Positions 51,960-62,904 of a stretch of 64,000 nt of DNA are shown in pieces; position 1 is the stretch's first letter, and the number at the start of each line of letters is the position of its first letter. The notes below the pieces were generated by a model. It saw only the letters and a list, made by a program, of their open reading frames with translations. It searched no databases and was not told where the DNA came from. Both the position numbers and the translations under genes were made by a program. Source of the stretch: a cyanobacterium endosymbiont of Rhopalodia gibberula (GTDB lineage Bacteria > Cyanobacteriota > Cyanobacteriia > Cyanobacteriales > Microcystaceae); NCBI RefSeq assembly GCF_003574135.1, contig NZ_AP018341.1:2889740-2953739 (forward strand), given 5' to 3'.

Positions 51960-52334
51960 TTGACAGTGGATTATAGTTTAATTCATCCTGAAACTTTCTA
52001 TTCTCAATTGTTGGTAACAATAAAAGTTTGAGTAGGCTTATTGTTAGTCACTATTTTTATAGAGTTAATGTTTGCTAACTTTTCTTGGCTAACAGCAGGA
52101 ATTTTATTTAGTCAGATGGCGGTAATTTGTCTTTTTAATGGAGTTCTACCTTGATGTTTCGGTCTACAAATTAGACGACAAAATCAAATTTTAGAGACAC
52201 AAATTTACGTCAGTTTAGTCAGAGACAAAGTTCCTCCTGATATAGATATCAATGGAACATCTTTAAAGTTTCTCGAACAAATAGAAGAAAAAATCTGAGT
52301 TGCTCTAATAGAACTTTATAAAACTTTTTCCTAG
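51960..52334 (+). pseudogene. Membrane-protein pseudogene with three in-frame TGA codons
   Basis: One frame stays open for 124 codons except for TGA at 52029, 52152 and 52296. The translation has hydrophobic stretches VGLLLVTIFIELMFANFSWL and TAGILFSQMAVICLFNGVLP, then a polar part LQIRRQNQILETQIYVSLVR and DKVPPDIDINGTSLKFLEQI, ending at TAG. Each TGA sits where Trp would be natural, so single TGG to TGA changes are the simplest reading. It looks like a two-helix membrane protein of unknown family that died recently. The flanks 51660-51959 and 52335-52534 hold no other gene. Confidence 0.65.
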
Positions 52335-52534
52335 ACTATTCACGCTCGCTATTTCTATTTTAGTGGCTAAATTTGCTTAAATATGCGCTTTATAGATGTT
52401 TTTTATTCCTCAATAAGTCAATATTAATTCATATTAGTCGTCTTAATGATGTGGCTGCGTTGCCTTCTGAATTAGGGGAATGATGGGTTAGGTATTCAAA
52501 CAGAATTCCCGACCCACACTCTTGTTACTAGACA

Positions 52535-52993
52535 CTACAAAGGGGCTACCTGAATTTCAATTTCTGCGGTAACTTCGGGGTGTAGTTTTACTGTCGCTTT
52601 GTAAAATCCAGTTTGACTAATTTCAGGTAAAGTAATCCCACGACGATCCACTTCTTGATTCGTAACTATCTGAATTGCCTCAGCCACTTCTTGAGTGGTA
52701 ACAGTACCGAAAATAGCTTCCCCTTCCCCAACTTGTTTACGGATAGTGAAACGTCCAATAGTTGCCAGGGCTGTTTTATGGGCTTCAGCTGCTTGTTTTT
52801 CAGCTAGCAGGCGTTGTCTTTCTTTTTCTTTACGTTGTTCTACCTGTCTGAGAATACCTGATGTTGCTATAACCCCCAGTCTTTTAGGAATTAGATAATT
52901 GCGAGCATATCCTGGAGCAACCTCTACGAGAGCTCCAGTGTCTCCCAATTTATTGATAGATTTATTCAATACAATTTGAACGCGTTTAGCCAT
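52535..52993 (-). CDS. rplI: 50S ribosomal protein bL9
   Basis: 152 residues, complete. It has the N-terminal rRNA-binding domain ([20 protein letters not shown]), a long charged connecting helix ([20 protein letters not shown]) and the C-terminal domain with [17 protein letters not shown]. In many cyanobacteria rplI directly precedes dnaB; here they are about 48 kb apart, which points to rearrangement. Monocistronic, with decayed DNA downstream. Confidence 0.95.
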   Translation of the reverse strand: MAKRVQIVLNKSINKLGDTGALVEVAPGYARNYLIPKRLGVIATSGILRQVEQRKEKERQRLLAEKQAAEAHKTALATIGRFTIRKQVGEGEAIFGTVTTQEVAEAIQIVTNQEVDRRGITLPEISQTGFYKATVKLHPEVTAEIEIQVAPL

Positions 52994-53205
52994 GGTTTCC
53001 TCTATGTCTTCAGCAAAATTTGTTTACTAACCACAATCAACAATTGTAAAACTAATTAGTTATTCCTTACAAGTTAGAAGCTAATTTTGAAGATTAATTT
53101 GTTCTAATCTCTCACCAACATCAAATTCCTCCTTTTATTACTAATTATTACTGAATGGTTGTATACTTGAGAAGGTTTTGACAATCTGACTCCCTTTAAC
53201 AAGTT

Positions 53206-53904
53206 ATGCTATTTCGTCAACTCTTTGATGGGGAATCTTCGACTTATACTTATCTCATCGCTGATCGCACTACAAAAGAAGCGTTACTGGTTGATCCAGT
53301 ATTCGAACAAATTGAACGTGATTGCCAACTTTTAGAAGAACTAGGATTAACCCTCAAATATTGTTTAGAAACCCACATTCATGCTGATCACATTACGGGG
53401 ACAGGAAAACTAAGAGAAATAACCGGATGTCTGGGAATTATTCCGGAAAATTCCAGAATTGCCTGTGCTGATCGTTTTTTAAAAGACCAAGAAACCTTGC
53501 AACTTGGAGAGATTATTCTAAAGGCGATTGCTACCCCTGGGCACACAGATAGTCATCTAGCACACTTAGTCAATGGAACTCACTTATTGACAGGAGATGC
53601 TTTATTTATTCGAGGATGTGGACGCACCGACTTTCAAAGTGGAGATGCAGCAACTCTTTACGACTCAGTAACTCAGCGACTTTTTACTTTATCTGATGAT
53701 ATCCTAGTGTATCCTGGTCACGACTATCGAGGTCACACAGTTTCTACTATTGGAGAAGAAAAAAAATGGAATCCTCGCTTTGTAGGACGGGATAAAAGCA
53801 ATTTTATTACCTTTATGAACAATCTTAATTTACCAAATCCGAAAAAGATGATGGAAGCTGTCCCTGCTAATAAAAATTGTGGGAAAATCTCAGAAAAAAT
53901 TTAG
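53206..53904 (+). CDS. MBL-fold persulfide dioxygenase (ETHE1-like)
   Basis: 232-residue metallo-beta-lactamase-fold protein. Iron ligands: THIHADHITG, TPGHTDSHLAH, TGDALFIRGCGRTDFQSGD and YPGHDYRGHT. The GCGRTDFQ motif and missing second metal site set it with persulfide dioxygenases, which oxidise glutathione persulfide to sulfite, rather than with glyoxalase II. About 2 kb further on the same strand is a TauE/SafE-family transporter, a family that exports sulfite, so the two could form a sulfide-detoxification pair; an IS982 fossil lies between them. Confidence 0.87.
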   Translation: MLFRQLFDGESSTYTYLIADRTTKEALLVDPVFEQIERDCQLLEELGLTLKYCLETHIHADHITGTGKLREITGCLGIIPENSRIACADRFLKDQETLQLGEIILKAIATPGHTDSHLAHLVNGTHLLTGDALFIRGCGRTDFQSGDAATLYDSVTQRLFTLSDDILVYPGHDYRGHTVSTIGEEKKWNPRFVGRDKSNFITFMNNLNLPNPKKMMEAVPANKNCGKISEKI

Positions 53905-54853
53905 TTTTTTAAGTAACTCTAGAAAAGAGAATTAACAAAAAACATTAAGACAGATCTTTACCAAAAAAATCTTATCAAGAAATAGTTTACTTATTTGGTT
54001 TAAAGCTTATTTTGTGATTAATTTTATCTTGAATTGGAAAGACAAACATTTTATTTCAAAATTATTGCCTATGCAAATAATAAGTCTATCGTCAAAAAAA
54101 AATAATTATTTTAATGCGATGTTTATCGATAATCTTGAATTTTAAGACTACTATAGTCAGTGGTATTAAAAAAATTAAAAAAATTCCTAAAGATGATTAG
54201 ATACAAATAACTAAAAAATTGAAAAGATACGGTAAATCATTCTTAATCAGTGGTGTTTTTCAGACAAATTAAAGGAGATAATCAACATAAAATAAATCTT
54301 AGGTTACTGGAATTCTTCAATTTAAGTGAATTAAACTATCTCCAAGACTCAAAAATTATTACTCGTACTTGATGTTTAATATCTCCAGCGTTTTTTAAAT
54401 TTTTTTAAAATGACGTTCAATCTTCTACTCTTAATTTAGAAGAGTGCGATTCTAGTCCAGTGCTTAATGAATTAGAAAGTAATAATTATTGGTTGCTAGA
54501 ATAACTGATAACAGTAGACAGATTAGCTACCATAAGAACTATCTATTTTCTTCTGTAATAAAAGTAATTTTTTACTAAAAAAAATAAAGTATAGTTGACT
54601 CACTGTCAAATTATATGTGTTTCAGCAAAAGAATAAAAAATAGTTAAAATAATCCCATTTAACTCAATTTAAATTAGTAGAAATAACAAAGAAAACAATC
54701 GATTTTAATCGTATCAAAAAACACTGCTCAGTTGTTTCTTCTTTCTTTTTGTTCTTGGGTAGATTTGTAAGAACTAAATAGATTTTTGAGGAGTTATCGG
54801 GAACTTAGACCATAGCAAGTTTATTAATGAAACTGTCTTACATTGAATAGAAG
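53905..54853. other. AT-rich spacer, 0.95 kb
   Basis: No gene or assignable remnant. Confidence 0.55.
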
Positions 54854-54975
54854 TTACACATTGACAGATAGACTTAAAATATGTGCTTTCTGAAAATATG
54901 AAACTAGCGCTAAAAATAAAGAACAAAAAACTGATAGAATGGACGAAGTTATCGAAATACAGAGGTAAGTATACG
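54854..54975 (+). repeat. Repeat copy B, related to 34253-34360
   Basis: Shares an ordered set of blocks with copy A (CATTGACA, ACTTAAA, GAAAA, CTAAAAATAAAG, AAACTGATAGAATGGA). It lies immediately before the IS982 transposase fossil and is probably the left part of that element. Confidence 0.5.
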
Positions 54976-55730
54976 AACTCTTTAATCGAACCTTAAAAGA
55001 AAGGATTTTATCCATTATAGGTTCCTTCCAATTTCAAAAAAGCATCGCGTAATCTAGTCAACTATAATTATTTTGTTGAACTTAATATTTTGGGAAATGA
55101 CGTTGCTGTAGTGTTCGTCACCAAATAACAAAATAGAAATCACAGGGATTAATTCCGTCGAATCTACTCCGATAGCTGTCTGTTGCTGAATTTTCAGTAC
55201 AGTAGAGTACACCAAGTTTATAGAGGCTCAGTTCGATGAATCTATAATTATGTGAGATGATCTTAAGGATTTAGACTACGTTTAATAATAAACAACCGCG
55301 GTGAATTATTAGCTTTTTAGTTAAGTTAAAGTAATACAGATAACCGTAAATTCATCTCTAAATCAAGGTAAGGTTTGATTGAAAAATTGTTGGTAGATAG
55401 AGAATATCTTATTTAAGAACTCTTTAAAAAGCTCTATTAATAAGGAACTTAATTAATGACTAGTCATTAATTGAAGATGAGGCAACAGTTAGTAATACTA
55501 AGTGATATGATCTTACCTTGTAAGCGTTTTCTTATTGAAACAGTTAGCGACCAACCTAAAAAATATCTCTCAAATTGAACATTCGAGAAATCGAATTATT
55601 TAGAACTGTTCTGTTAACTTTTGTTCTCGCCTAATTTCTTAGGCTCATTTACTTCAAAAACCTTCTTTCAACTTAAAGTTAAAAGATAGGCTAGCTTTGC
55701 TTCCTGTTATTTTTAAACAACCATTGATTG
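54976..55730 (+). mobile_element. IS982-family transposase fossil
   Basis: Interrupted frames give an IS982-type DDE transposase: NYNYFVELNILG, then EITGINSVESTPIAVC with the first catalytic Asp changed to Glu, VNNRGELLAF for the region after it, NTDNRKFISK, GLIEKLLVDREYLI around the second Asp, and KRFLIETVSDQ plus NISQIEHSRN (after a frameshift), which carries the third acidic residue. Stops include TAG, TAA and TGA. It ends near LALLPVIFK. It sits between two genes that would make a sulfur pair. Spacer 55731-55948 shows no gene. Confidence 0.8.
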
Positions 55731-55948
55731 TGGACTGGATTGTTGGCGGTTATTATTTCATATAATCATCAACCTCATCGTATTTTTACTTAGATATTTA
55801 AGAATAACAACTGTATTTTTAAATATCGTCGAACTTACGTTATTTAAAATCAGTCCAAGTGAAGTTAGGGTGAAGAGAAAGACTCTAATTGTTACCTTAT
55901 GTCTTTATGTTTCCTAATCGTTTACTATTTGAAAATATAACTGTTGAT

Positions 55949-56737
55949 ATGTTGATACAAATCATTGGACATCTGCTGGCTGGTTGTATTGGGATTAGTC
56001 TAGGACTATTAGGGGGAGGAGGTTCAGTTCTCACTCTGCCTATTTTAGTCTATGTTATGGAAATTCCCCCCAAAAGCGCGATTGCCATGACCTTAGTTAT
56101 TGTAGGGGTCGTTAGCATCGTTGGGGCAATTCCCCACTGGCGTAAAGGGAATGTAAATCTTAAAAAAGCATTTTTATTTGGTAAAGCTACCATGTTAGGG
56201 GCTTTTTTTGGAGCTAATTTAGCTATTCTTCCCTTTATTACAGAAAAAATACAACTGCTACTATTTGCCATAATGATGATTGTAGCGGCTGTTTTAATCA
56301 TTCAGAAAAATCTATTACCACCTTCATTTTTTTCCAAAGAAAATACTAACTCTAATCAAAAGGTTCAACCCGTCCATCGATATAGTTGGCTTTGGTTGAT
56401 CTTAGAAGGGTTGGGCATTGGGATTTTGATCGGACTAGTGGGAGTTGGGGGAGGATTTGTTATCGTTCCAGCCTTAGTTTTGTTGGGGAATACCCCGATA
56501 AAAGAGGCTATTGGAACCTCCTTGGTAATTATTGCCTTAAATGGAATAGCTGGATTTCTAGGATATGTGGGTAAAGTCCCTCTTGATTGGAGTTTAATGG
56601 CCTCATTTACCTTAGTAGCAAGTTTCGGAACCTTTTTCGGGGCGCATTTATCTCAATATGTTCAAGCAAAGCAACTAGAAAAAGGATTTGGTTATTTCTT
56701 AATTGTCGTCGCAGTCTTTATTTTCATTCAACAATAG
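55949..56737 (+). CDS. TauE/SafE (TSUP) family anion exporter
   Basis: 262-residue membrane protein from ATG 55949 (MLIQIIGHLLAGCIGISLGL); the frame is open back to a TTG at 55889. It has about eight transmembrane helices in two repeats, each with the family loop: LGLLGGGGSVLTLPILVY and IGLVGVGGGFVIVPALVLLG. TSUP proteins carry sulfite, sulfoacetate or related organic anions. Placement downstream of a persulfide dioxygenase gene suggests sulfite as substrate; that is inference. Confidence 0.87.
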   Translation: MLIQIIGHLLAGCIGISLGLLGGGGSVLTLPILVYVMEIPPKSAIAMTLVIVGVVSIVGAIPHWRKGNVNLKKAFLFGKATMLGAFFGANLAILPFITEKIQLLLFAIMMIVAAVLIIQKNLLPPSFFSKENTNSNQKVQPVHRYSWLWLILEGLGIGILIGLVGVGGGFVIVPALVLLGNTPIKEAIGTSLVIIALNGIAGFLGYVGKVPLDWSLMASFTLVASFGTFFGAHLSQYVQAKQLEKGFGYFLIVVAVFIFIQQ

Positions 56738-56876
56738 GGTGTTTCATCCCGTTGATTAGCTTCAGATGAAACCCAAACTAAGATTATGATAGAAGTAGCG
56801 AACTCTAATATTTGGGATCGCTACAATCGAAAATAACATCCTTGTAATAGTATAGTTAATTAACATAAACAATCCT

Positions 56877-57527
56877 ATGACATCCTACGTAGCTTCATCT
56901 GCCAGAGCAGAAATGAGTGAACTTCGACGGCTTAAAACCTTATTACCACCGGAATTACAAAGTTGGGTCATGGTCGAAGGTAGCACTGAGGTCAATCCTT
57001 CTCTGCTTCGCTGTGAAGAACTTGGAAAAGATGAAGTTGAAATACAAGTTGACCTGACTCAATGGGAAAACTTCTCGATTGACCAGCGCAATCTACTTTT
57101 TTGGCATGAAGTTGCCCGAATTCAAAATGACACAATTCCCAGAGAGGGGTGGGAAATGGCTGCTCTGGCCATTGGTTTAGGGGGAGCAGTTGGCGAACTT
57201 TGGGTACAAGATGGTTTACTACTTTTGTTAGCCCTTACTTTATGCGGAATTTCTGGCTATCGACTCTGGCAGAAAAATAACGGTGAACGGAAACTCCGAG
57301 AATCCCTTGATGCAGATGAAAAAGCCATTACCCTAGCCACTCGTTTCGGGTATTCCCTACCCAATGCCTATAAAAGTCTTGGTAGTGCTTTAAAAACTCT
57401 CATTGAGCAAACCCCAAACCGTCGCCAACGCAAACGATATGAAACTCGTCTCCAAGCTCTCAGAAAAAGTGCAGCTAAAGCAAAAGCTAAAATGCAGCAA
57501 AACCCAGTTCAACGTCCTCATCTTTAA
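56877..57527 (+). CDS. DUF3318 family membrane protein
   Basis: 216 residues. N-terminal soluble part (AEMSELRRLKTLLPPELQSW), the segment RNLLFWHEVARIQNDTIPRE, a transmembrane hairpin (about 95-130), and a basic coiled C-terminal helix rich in Arg, Lys and Ala (RRQRKRYETRLQALRKSAAK). This is the DUF3318 pattern, conserved in cyanobacteria with no known function. Intact with a clear ATG. The dead STAS and sugar-transferase genes follow. Confidence 0.82.
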   Translation: MTSYVASSARAEMSELRRLKTLLPPELQSWVMVEGSTEVNPSLLRCEELGKDEVEIQVDLTQWENFSIDQRNLLFWHEVARIQNDTIPREGWEMAALAIGLGGAVGELWVQDGLLLLLALTLCGISGYRLWQKNNGERKLRESLDADEKAITLATRFGYSLPNAYKSLGSALKTLIEQTPNRRQRKRYETRLQALRKSAAKAKAKMQQNPVQRPHL

Positions 57528-57660
57528 TAGAAGATTATTAACACTATTAAGAGTTTTATGCTAATAGTTTGACAACGAAGAAAATAAATTAAACCAATTC
57601 CTACTTTCATGATTTGCCAAAGACATAAAATTCAATGATGTCTGATTTGTGATTTTTATA

Positions 57661-58030
57661 TATGACTCGCCAGATACCAAAAGTAAAGTTTCCAATTGTT
57701 GTCGTTGACAGACAATCGGTCAATGATGCAGATGCCCCTATGACTAACGGTTCTGGAGGCAGTCGTATTTAAAGACATTTGTCATCAATAACTTGATAAT
57801 AGCCCCGTTACCCGACAACTAATCCTCAATTTTACTCAGATTTAATTCATCGAGGGTAGTGGGGTTGAATCATTAGTTCATAACTTTAAAGTATCCAAAA
57901 ATTATGACTTTAAAATGGTTTTGTATTATCTCCATCCCCTTTTATGCTAGTCATGACAGGACTCAATGAAGTTTTTCCTAATTATCAAAACCCTGGATAC
58001 AAGGAAAACAACGATATCCTCGACGAATAA
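57661..58030 (+). pseudogene. STAS-domain (anti-sigma antagonist type) pseudogene
   Basis: The start MTRQIPKVKFPIVVVDRQSV is followed by stops, then ITRQLILNFTQI-like text and FIEGSGVESLVHNFKVSKNY DFKMVLYYLHP fits the STAS core (S/G-SG-V-x-x-L, then the strand before the last helix). A one-base frameshift near 57940 continues as MLVMTGLNEVFPNYQNP, the typical STAS end, and stops at 58028-58030. Such genes often regulate sigma factors; here next to a sugar transferase in the same orientation. Confidence 0.6.
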
Positions 58031-58650
58031 TCTACAGCTTCTCAAAACCTATCCTTCAGTCAATTCTTGGATTAAACGCTCTATTGATATTGTAGGCAGT
58101 ATAGTAGTAGGACGGGGAGTTCTTGGGGCATTATTAATACTCATTCTTATTACCATTCAATTTGATAATCCAGGAGCAGTTTTTTAAAAAAAGCTAGTTT
58201 TGGATAGCAGGAAAACCGCTTTAGGAAGACAAAACTTTGTTCTATTATATCCCTATAATATATAGATGCAGAAGCCCAAAAACACAAAATTTCTAATGAA
58301 GCACAGGGAGCGATTTGAAAAAAATGAATGCTCCACGAAGTACGATTACAAAAGTTGGAAAACTTTTATGATGCACCAGTTTAGATGAATTGCCCCAGTT
58401 TTGGCGTGTTCTTAAAGGAGAGATGAGTCTAGTGGGTTTGTGACACCCAATTTCTGATGAAGTGGGTCTTTATGAAATTTCTCAGTGGCAACGGTTAAAC
58501 GTTAAGCAAGGAATGACGGAAGAATGACAAGTTTATGGGCGAGCACAGGTGAAAGTTTTTGAAGACGTGATTGAACTAGATTGACGTTGCCAAGCAAGTT
58601 GGAGCTACTGGTATGATTTAAAATTTATTTTCAGAACAATTCTGATCTAA
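58031..58650 (+). pseudogene. Bacterial sugar-transferase (WcaJ/RfbP-type) pseudogene
   Basis: A membrane enzyme that once primed exopolysaccharide synthesis by placing a sugar phosphate on undecaprenyl phosphate. Preserved text: SVNSWIKRSIDIVGSIVVGR, the membrane helix, QFDNPGAVF and a stop at 58185; then TITKVGKLL, stop, TSLDELPQFWRVLKGEMSLVG, stop, DEVGLYEISQWQRLNVKQGM, TEE stop QVYGRAQVKVFEDVIELD, stop, SWSYWYDLKFIFRTILI. At least five stops and one or two frame changes. Conserved DELPQFWNVLKGEMSLVG and GMTGEWQVNGR blocks make the family clear. Confidence 0.85.
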
Positions 58651-59253
58651 TAAAAATATCCGATTAAAAATCATAACCAAATTTAAAGCTTTAAAAAAAA
58701 ATTGGTAGAGATCGAGAAAAGTACAGTAAATTCTCTGGATCAATAAAGAGGACGCCGACTATTTTTAATGAGAAAATTAAATGATAACTTACAATATGTT
58801 CACATTACTGGTCAGGGCAATTGCTCGATTATGGGAAAAATTTTAGTTTCTTTTAGACCAAGTATGATGAATTAGTAGTTAATCACTTCTAAAATTTTTA
58901 TTTTGACTACATTCTATAACTATGAAAACTAAATCTCTATCAAAATCAAGTTTTCATAGTTGTATAAACCTTGCAAAGCAGTACTTTCAACTTTTTTTAT
59001 TATAATCTTGTTATGACTAGTCTAAAAGAACTAAAATATTTAAAATAACCGTAACTACGTCACAATCAACCGATAATAGTCATCGACACTATTTAGATTT
59101 TTCAACAGAAATGTTAAGTGCAGTCCTCACCAAAAATCTATTGATTTAGATGTGGTTAGGACAACTGAGAAATAAACTGCAACGCACATTGACGATAAAA
59201 AGTCACAATTGTAATATTATCTCTTTATAGAAAGATGAACCTTATTTTGTGGT
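58651..59253. other. Spacer, 0.6 kb
   Basis: No gene. Contains a 13-bp perfect inverted repeat AACTATGAAAACT / AGTTTTCATAGTT (58918-58930 and 58949-58961), placed between convergent dead gene and proS. Confidence 0.6.
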
Positions 59254-61068
59254 TTATTGTGGGTGTGTATCTATTCCAGTGACCCATTGTTTCAAGGTAA
59301 CTACTACTTTCTCAATAGCCATCTCCCGGGAGTTTTTTCTTGCCCGTTCTACCACTTCCACCTTACCAGATTTGAGTGATCGCCCTGTCACAATACGATA
59401 GGGAATACCAATTAATTCCGCATCCTTAAATTTAACTCCAGCCCGTTCATTTCGGTCATCCAAGAGAGTTTCTACCCCGGCTTGGTTCAACTCGTTATAA
59501 AGTTTCTCAGCCACTTCTATTTGTTTAGAATCATTAATATTGGGAATAACTACAATTACATGGTAGGGGGCTATTGCTACCGGCCAAATAATTCCATCCT
59601 CATCATAAGACTGTTCCACAGCCGCTTGAGCTAGACGAGATACTCCTACCCCGTAACATCCCATAACTAAGGGCTGTTCTTTTCCTTTTTCATTGGTAAA
59701 GGTTGCCCCCATTGCCCGGGAATATTTTGTTCCTAATTGGAAAATATGTCCGACTTCAATCCCTCTAGCGGTTTTTAGAGTTTGTTTATGATTATGAACC
59801 GCGCGATCACCCACCATAGCTGTTCTTACATCTACTACTAATTCTGGCAACTTAAACTCTTTATCCCAATTAGCCCCTATTTGATGATATCCATTTTTAT
59901 TAGCCCCTGTGATAAAGTTTTTCAAATCTATAACAGTCTTATCCACTATTCTCAAGAATTTTGGGAAGTAATCTTTGCTATTATCAATATAATCGTCTCT
60001 TAGATCGGGAGCAATATATCCTAATGGGAGGGGTTTAGTCGCCCATTTTTGTTGTGATGTTCTATTAGAAGTTGCCAAATCTAAAACTGCACTTCCTTGA
60101 TATTGAGGGGCAAATGTTGTTAATTCATTTTTTAACTTGACCTCGTTTACATCGTGATCTCCACGAATTGCAATCAATACTATAACAGTCTTTCCACTAT
60201 CATACAAAACTTCATAGAGGACATTTTTGACGATCACTGTGGGGGAGCATTTCAAGAATTTAGAGAGTTTCTCTACAGTATCAGTTGCTGGAGTTTCTCG
60301 TCTCTCTGATTGAGTAAAAGGAGATTTTTCCGCATCAAGAGGCAAAGATACCGCTTTTTCTACATTAGCTGCATATTTTCCATCTTCGGTATAGAAGATT
60401 TGATCTTCCCCTGCTTCAGCAAGTATCATAAACTCCTGAGAGGCTGATCCCCCGATTACTCCTGAATCTGCTTGTACAGCTCTAAATTCCAAACCACAAC
60501 GACGAATTATGTTCTGATAAGCTTTGTCCATAGCTTCGTAGGTTTTTTGAAGACTTTCATGAGAAGTGTGGAAGGAATAGGCGTCCTTCATAATAAATTC
60601 TCGTCCCCGCATTAACCCAAAACGAGGGCGAATTTCGTCACGAAACTTGGTTTGAATTTGGTATAAACTGACAGGTAATTGACGATAGGAATGGATCATG
60701 TCCTTAGCAAGAGTAGTGATCACCTCTTCATGGGTTGGTCCCAGTCCCAATTGTGTTTGTCGTCTATCGACCAAAGAAAACATAATCCCTTCTGCTTTAG
60801 TATAGGTCTCCCATCGACCTGACTCTCGCCATAAGTCTGCCGGTTGCAGTTGAGGAAGTAAACATTCTTGAGCGTTGACAACGTTCATTTCTTCACGGAC
60901 AATTTGGGATACCTTTTGTAAAACTCGCCACATCAGTGGTAAATAGGTATAAATTCCACTACCAATGCGACGGATATATCCCGCTCTCAATAGCAGTTTA
61001 TGACTAGGAATTTCTGCTTCGGCAGGATCTTCCCTTAGGGTTACAAAAAGCATTTGAGACAGTCGCAT
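59254..61068 (-). CDS. proS: Prolyl-tRNA synthetase
   Basis: Class II aminoacyl-tRNA synthetase, 604 residues from ATG 61068 ([20 protein letters not shown]). The frame is open 22 codons upstream, but the family begins at this Met. Bacterial-type layout: catalytic core with [20 protein letters not shown], motif 2 [20 protein letters not shown], an inserted editing domain (about 235-385), motif 3 [18 protein letters not shown], and the anticodon-binding domain ending [12 protein letters not shown]. Essential and intact. Confidence 0.96.
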   Translation of the reverse strand: MRLSQMLFVTLREDPAEAEIPSHKLLLRAGYIRRIGSGIYTYLPLMWRVLQKVSQIVREEMNVVNAQECLLPQLQPADLWRESGRWETYTKAEGIMFSLVDRRQTQLGLGPTHEEVITTLAKDMIHSYRQLPVSLYQIQTKFRDEIRPRFGLMRGREFIMKDAYSFHTSHESLQKTYEAMDKAYQNIIRRCGLEFRAVQADSGVIGGSASQEFMILAEAGEDQIFYTEDGKYAANVEKAVSLPLDAEKSPFTQSERRETPATDTVEKLSKFLKCSPTVIVKNVLYEVLYDSGKTVIVLIAIRGDHDVNEVKLKNELTTFAPQYQGSAVLDLATSNRTSQQKWATKPLPLGYIAPDLRDDYIDNSKDYFPKFLRIVDKTVIDLKNFITGANKNGYHQIGANWDKEFKLPELVVDVRTAMVGDRAVHNHKQTLKTARGIEVGHIFQLGTKYSRAMGATFTNEKGKEQPLVMGCYGVGVSRLAQAAVEQSYDEDGIIWPVAIAPYHVIVVIPNINDSKQIEVAEKLYNELNQAGVETLLDDRNERAGVKFKDAELIGIPYRIVTGRSLKSGKVEVVERARKNSREMAIEKVVVTLKQWVTGIDTHPQ

Positions 61069-62841
61069 GGCTAGTTTCCTCTTATTGACCCAGAATTCAT
61101 TATGGCATCTTTTGGTGATTTTCAAATCTTGCAAGAGGACTTCTTGTTAGGTCTATCCTAGCTTAATTCGTTCGTTTTTATAAGAAAGAAGACAGAGAAC
61201 AAATATTACCCAAGATTATTTGATAGATGGCTTATTCGATAAATTTAATAGTCTGAGTGATTAGCTAATTAGTTTATACCAAAGTTATCAATCTTATTTA
61301 TTTGAAGCGTTTAATTGTTTATTAAATTGGCGTACTTTTGTCTGGCACTAGATTGTGACTATTTGGAGTAAGACTTCAATCTTCAATCGAAGATTATCAA
61401 ATATTTAGCTATAATTAACAGTAACTTGTTTGGAAAACCTTCTAGTTTTTGATTAACAGAGAAACCAATAGGACAGAGAAAAGACATGCGATATCTTATA
61501 TATCAGAGATTAATCTTCATTTAGTTTAATTCAATTAGTTAATTCTGAGAATATAAAAAAATTGGAAAATCTTAAATTTTCTTAATCTCAGCTAACAGGT
61601 ATTCTTTAATTTATATTAAAAATAAAACATTTTTAATATAAAGCAATTATTTAAAGTATTCTTAAGGTTATGTAAACTATAGAAATGAATTGAATAGATC
61701 AAAAACCTAGTATATCTCAACTTTAAAAATTAAGATAAAAAATGTTTGAACTATAAAAAATAATTCTAGACTGAAAGATTGATTTAAAATTTAGTTATCA
61801 TCATAAGACTAGATTCAGTTTCAGAAATAGAACAAATGATGACCCTGAATCAGTTGCCCAATGTTCTAGTTTACAGCATTATCCTACCTATACTTAATCC
61901 TTGTCTAATTGATATACTTTGTCTCTTATCTTGAGTTGATGCAGTCTGAGATCAACAAACAGCGCTCTGTTAATGTACATTATGGCTTCAAAAGTAACCG
62001 CTATAAACAAGACTCCACAGTAAATTGACAGAGTTATCTATAAAACTCTAATTAACTAATGTCATCTCTTCGTTTAAGAGTGTTTTTCAAGTCGAAGCAG
62101 AAAAAGGGTTTATTTTATCGAAGTAAAGCTCTATGTGTTTTTCAACAAGTAAATAATAGAGCTAATGTGATTATATCGTCAGTAATAGAGTGAAAGTTAA
62201 AGAAAATTGCCATTTATTTAATAGCGATTTTTATTTGGATAGGTCAAGGTGAAAAAACTTAAAAAACACTAGTTGCACAAAAAAATAAAGCGGCACTCCA
62301 TCTCTCATAGCTAAGGAAAACATCCTTCAATTAAGGTAAGATAACTTAGGCTTGGTATTATAGGATAATTTCTAGAAAGACACAACAATACTACTCTAAA
62401 AGGACTAAATACTTGTCTATAAGAAAAAATAAATGTGAAAGTTGGTATTTACCCCGCCGTGTATCACCCAATTCAAACATTGCTGAAAAGAGATTAAAAA
62501 ATTTTTATAATAAAAAATGCACGAACTAATGTCTCTATTAATTTTCGGGTTTCATTTGAACTTCTTAGGCTAGAGACCCTTCTAATTTTTTCAGTATGAG
62601 TTGACAGTTTACCTATTTTTTTATAAAAAAGAACATACTGTTGTCTATTTGTACTCGAGTTCTCGACGTAGCACAGATCACCCAAAAAATTATTGTTGTG
62701 GGTTACGGCAAGAAGTAAGTCCAAAAACTACAAAAAAAGCGCCAATTTGTCTGACGCACTTCACTTAATCTTTTATTTAAGAACCGTCTATGAGTCTACT
62801 TTTTGTGGTTATTAATATCCTTCTAAGCTTTAACTGTAAAA
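61069..62841. other. AT-rich spacer, 1.8 kb
   Basis: No intact gene. Coding-like pieces at about 61840-61910 (MMTLNQLPNVLVYSIILPIL) and 61960-62130 (VNVHYGFKSNRYKQDSTVN) are unassigned. A 14-bp inverted repeat lies at 61610-61623 / 61629-61642. A 76-codon minus frame at 62494-62724 looks random. Confidence 0.5.
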
Positions 62842-62892
62842 CCAGTTCTATGATATCATCTAAATGATATTGCAAAGATATCATAGAACTGG
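62842..62892 (-). terminator. Probable trpB terminator hairpin
   Basis: CCAGTTCTATGATATC (62842-62857) and its exact reverse complement (62877-62892) form a 16-bp stem 12 bases beyond the trpB stop. The loop of 19 bases carries further short pairing. Confidence 0.65.
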
Positions 62893-62904
62893 AATGATAG
62901 TTAA

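Noticed and set aside
51960-58650. Genome-wide TGA-to-Trp recoding suggested by TGA-rich pseudogenes
   Set aside because: Intact genes use TGG for Trp and no essential gene here has an internal TGA; the TGA-bearing frames also carry other stops or frameshifts in the sugar-transferase case.
62494-62724. 76-codon minus-strand open frame
   Set aside because: Sequence looks random (low-complexity ends, no conserved pattern); lies in decayed DNA.
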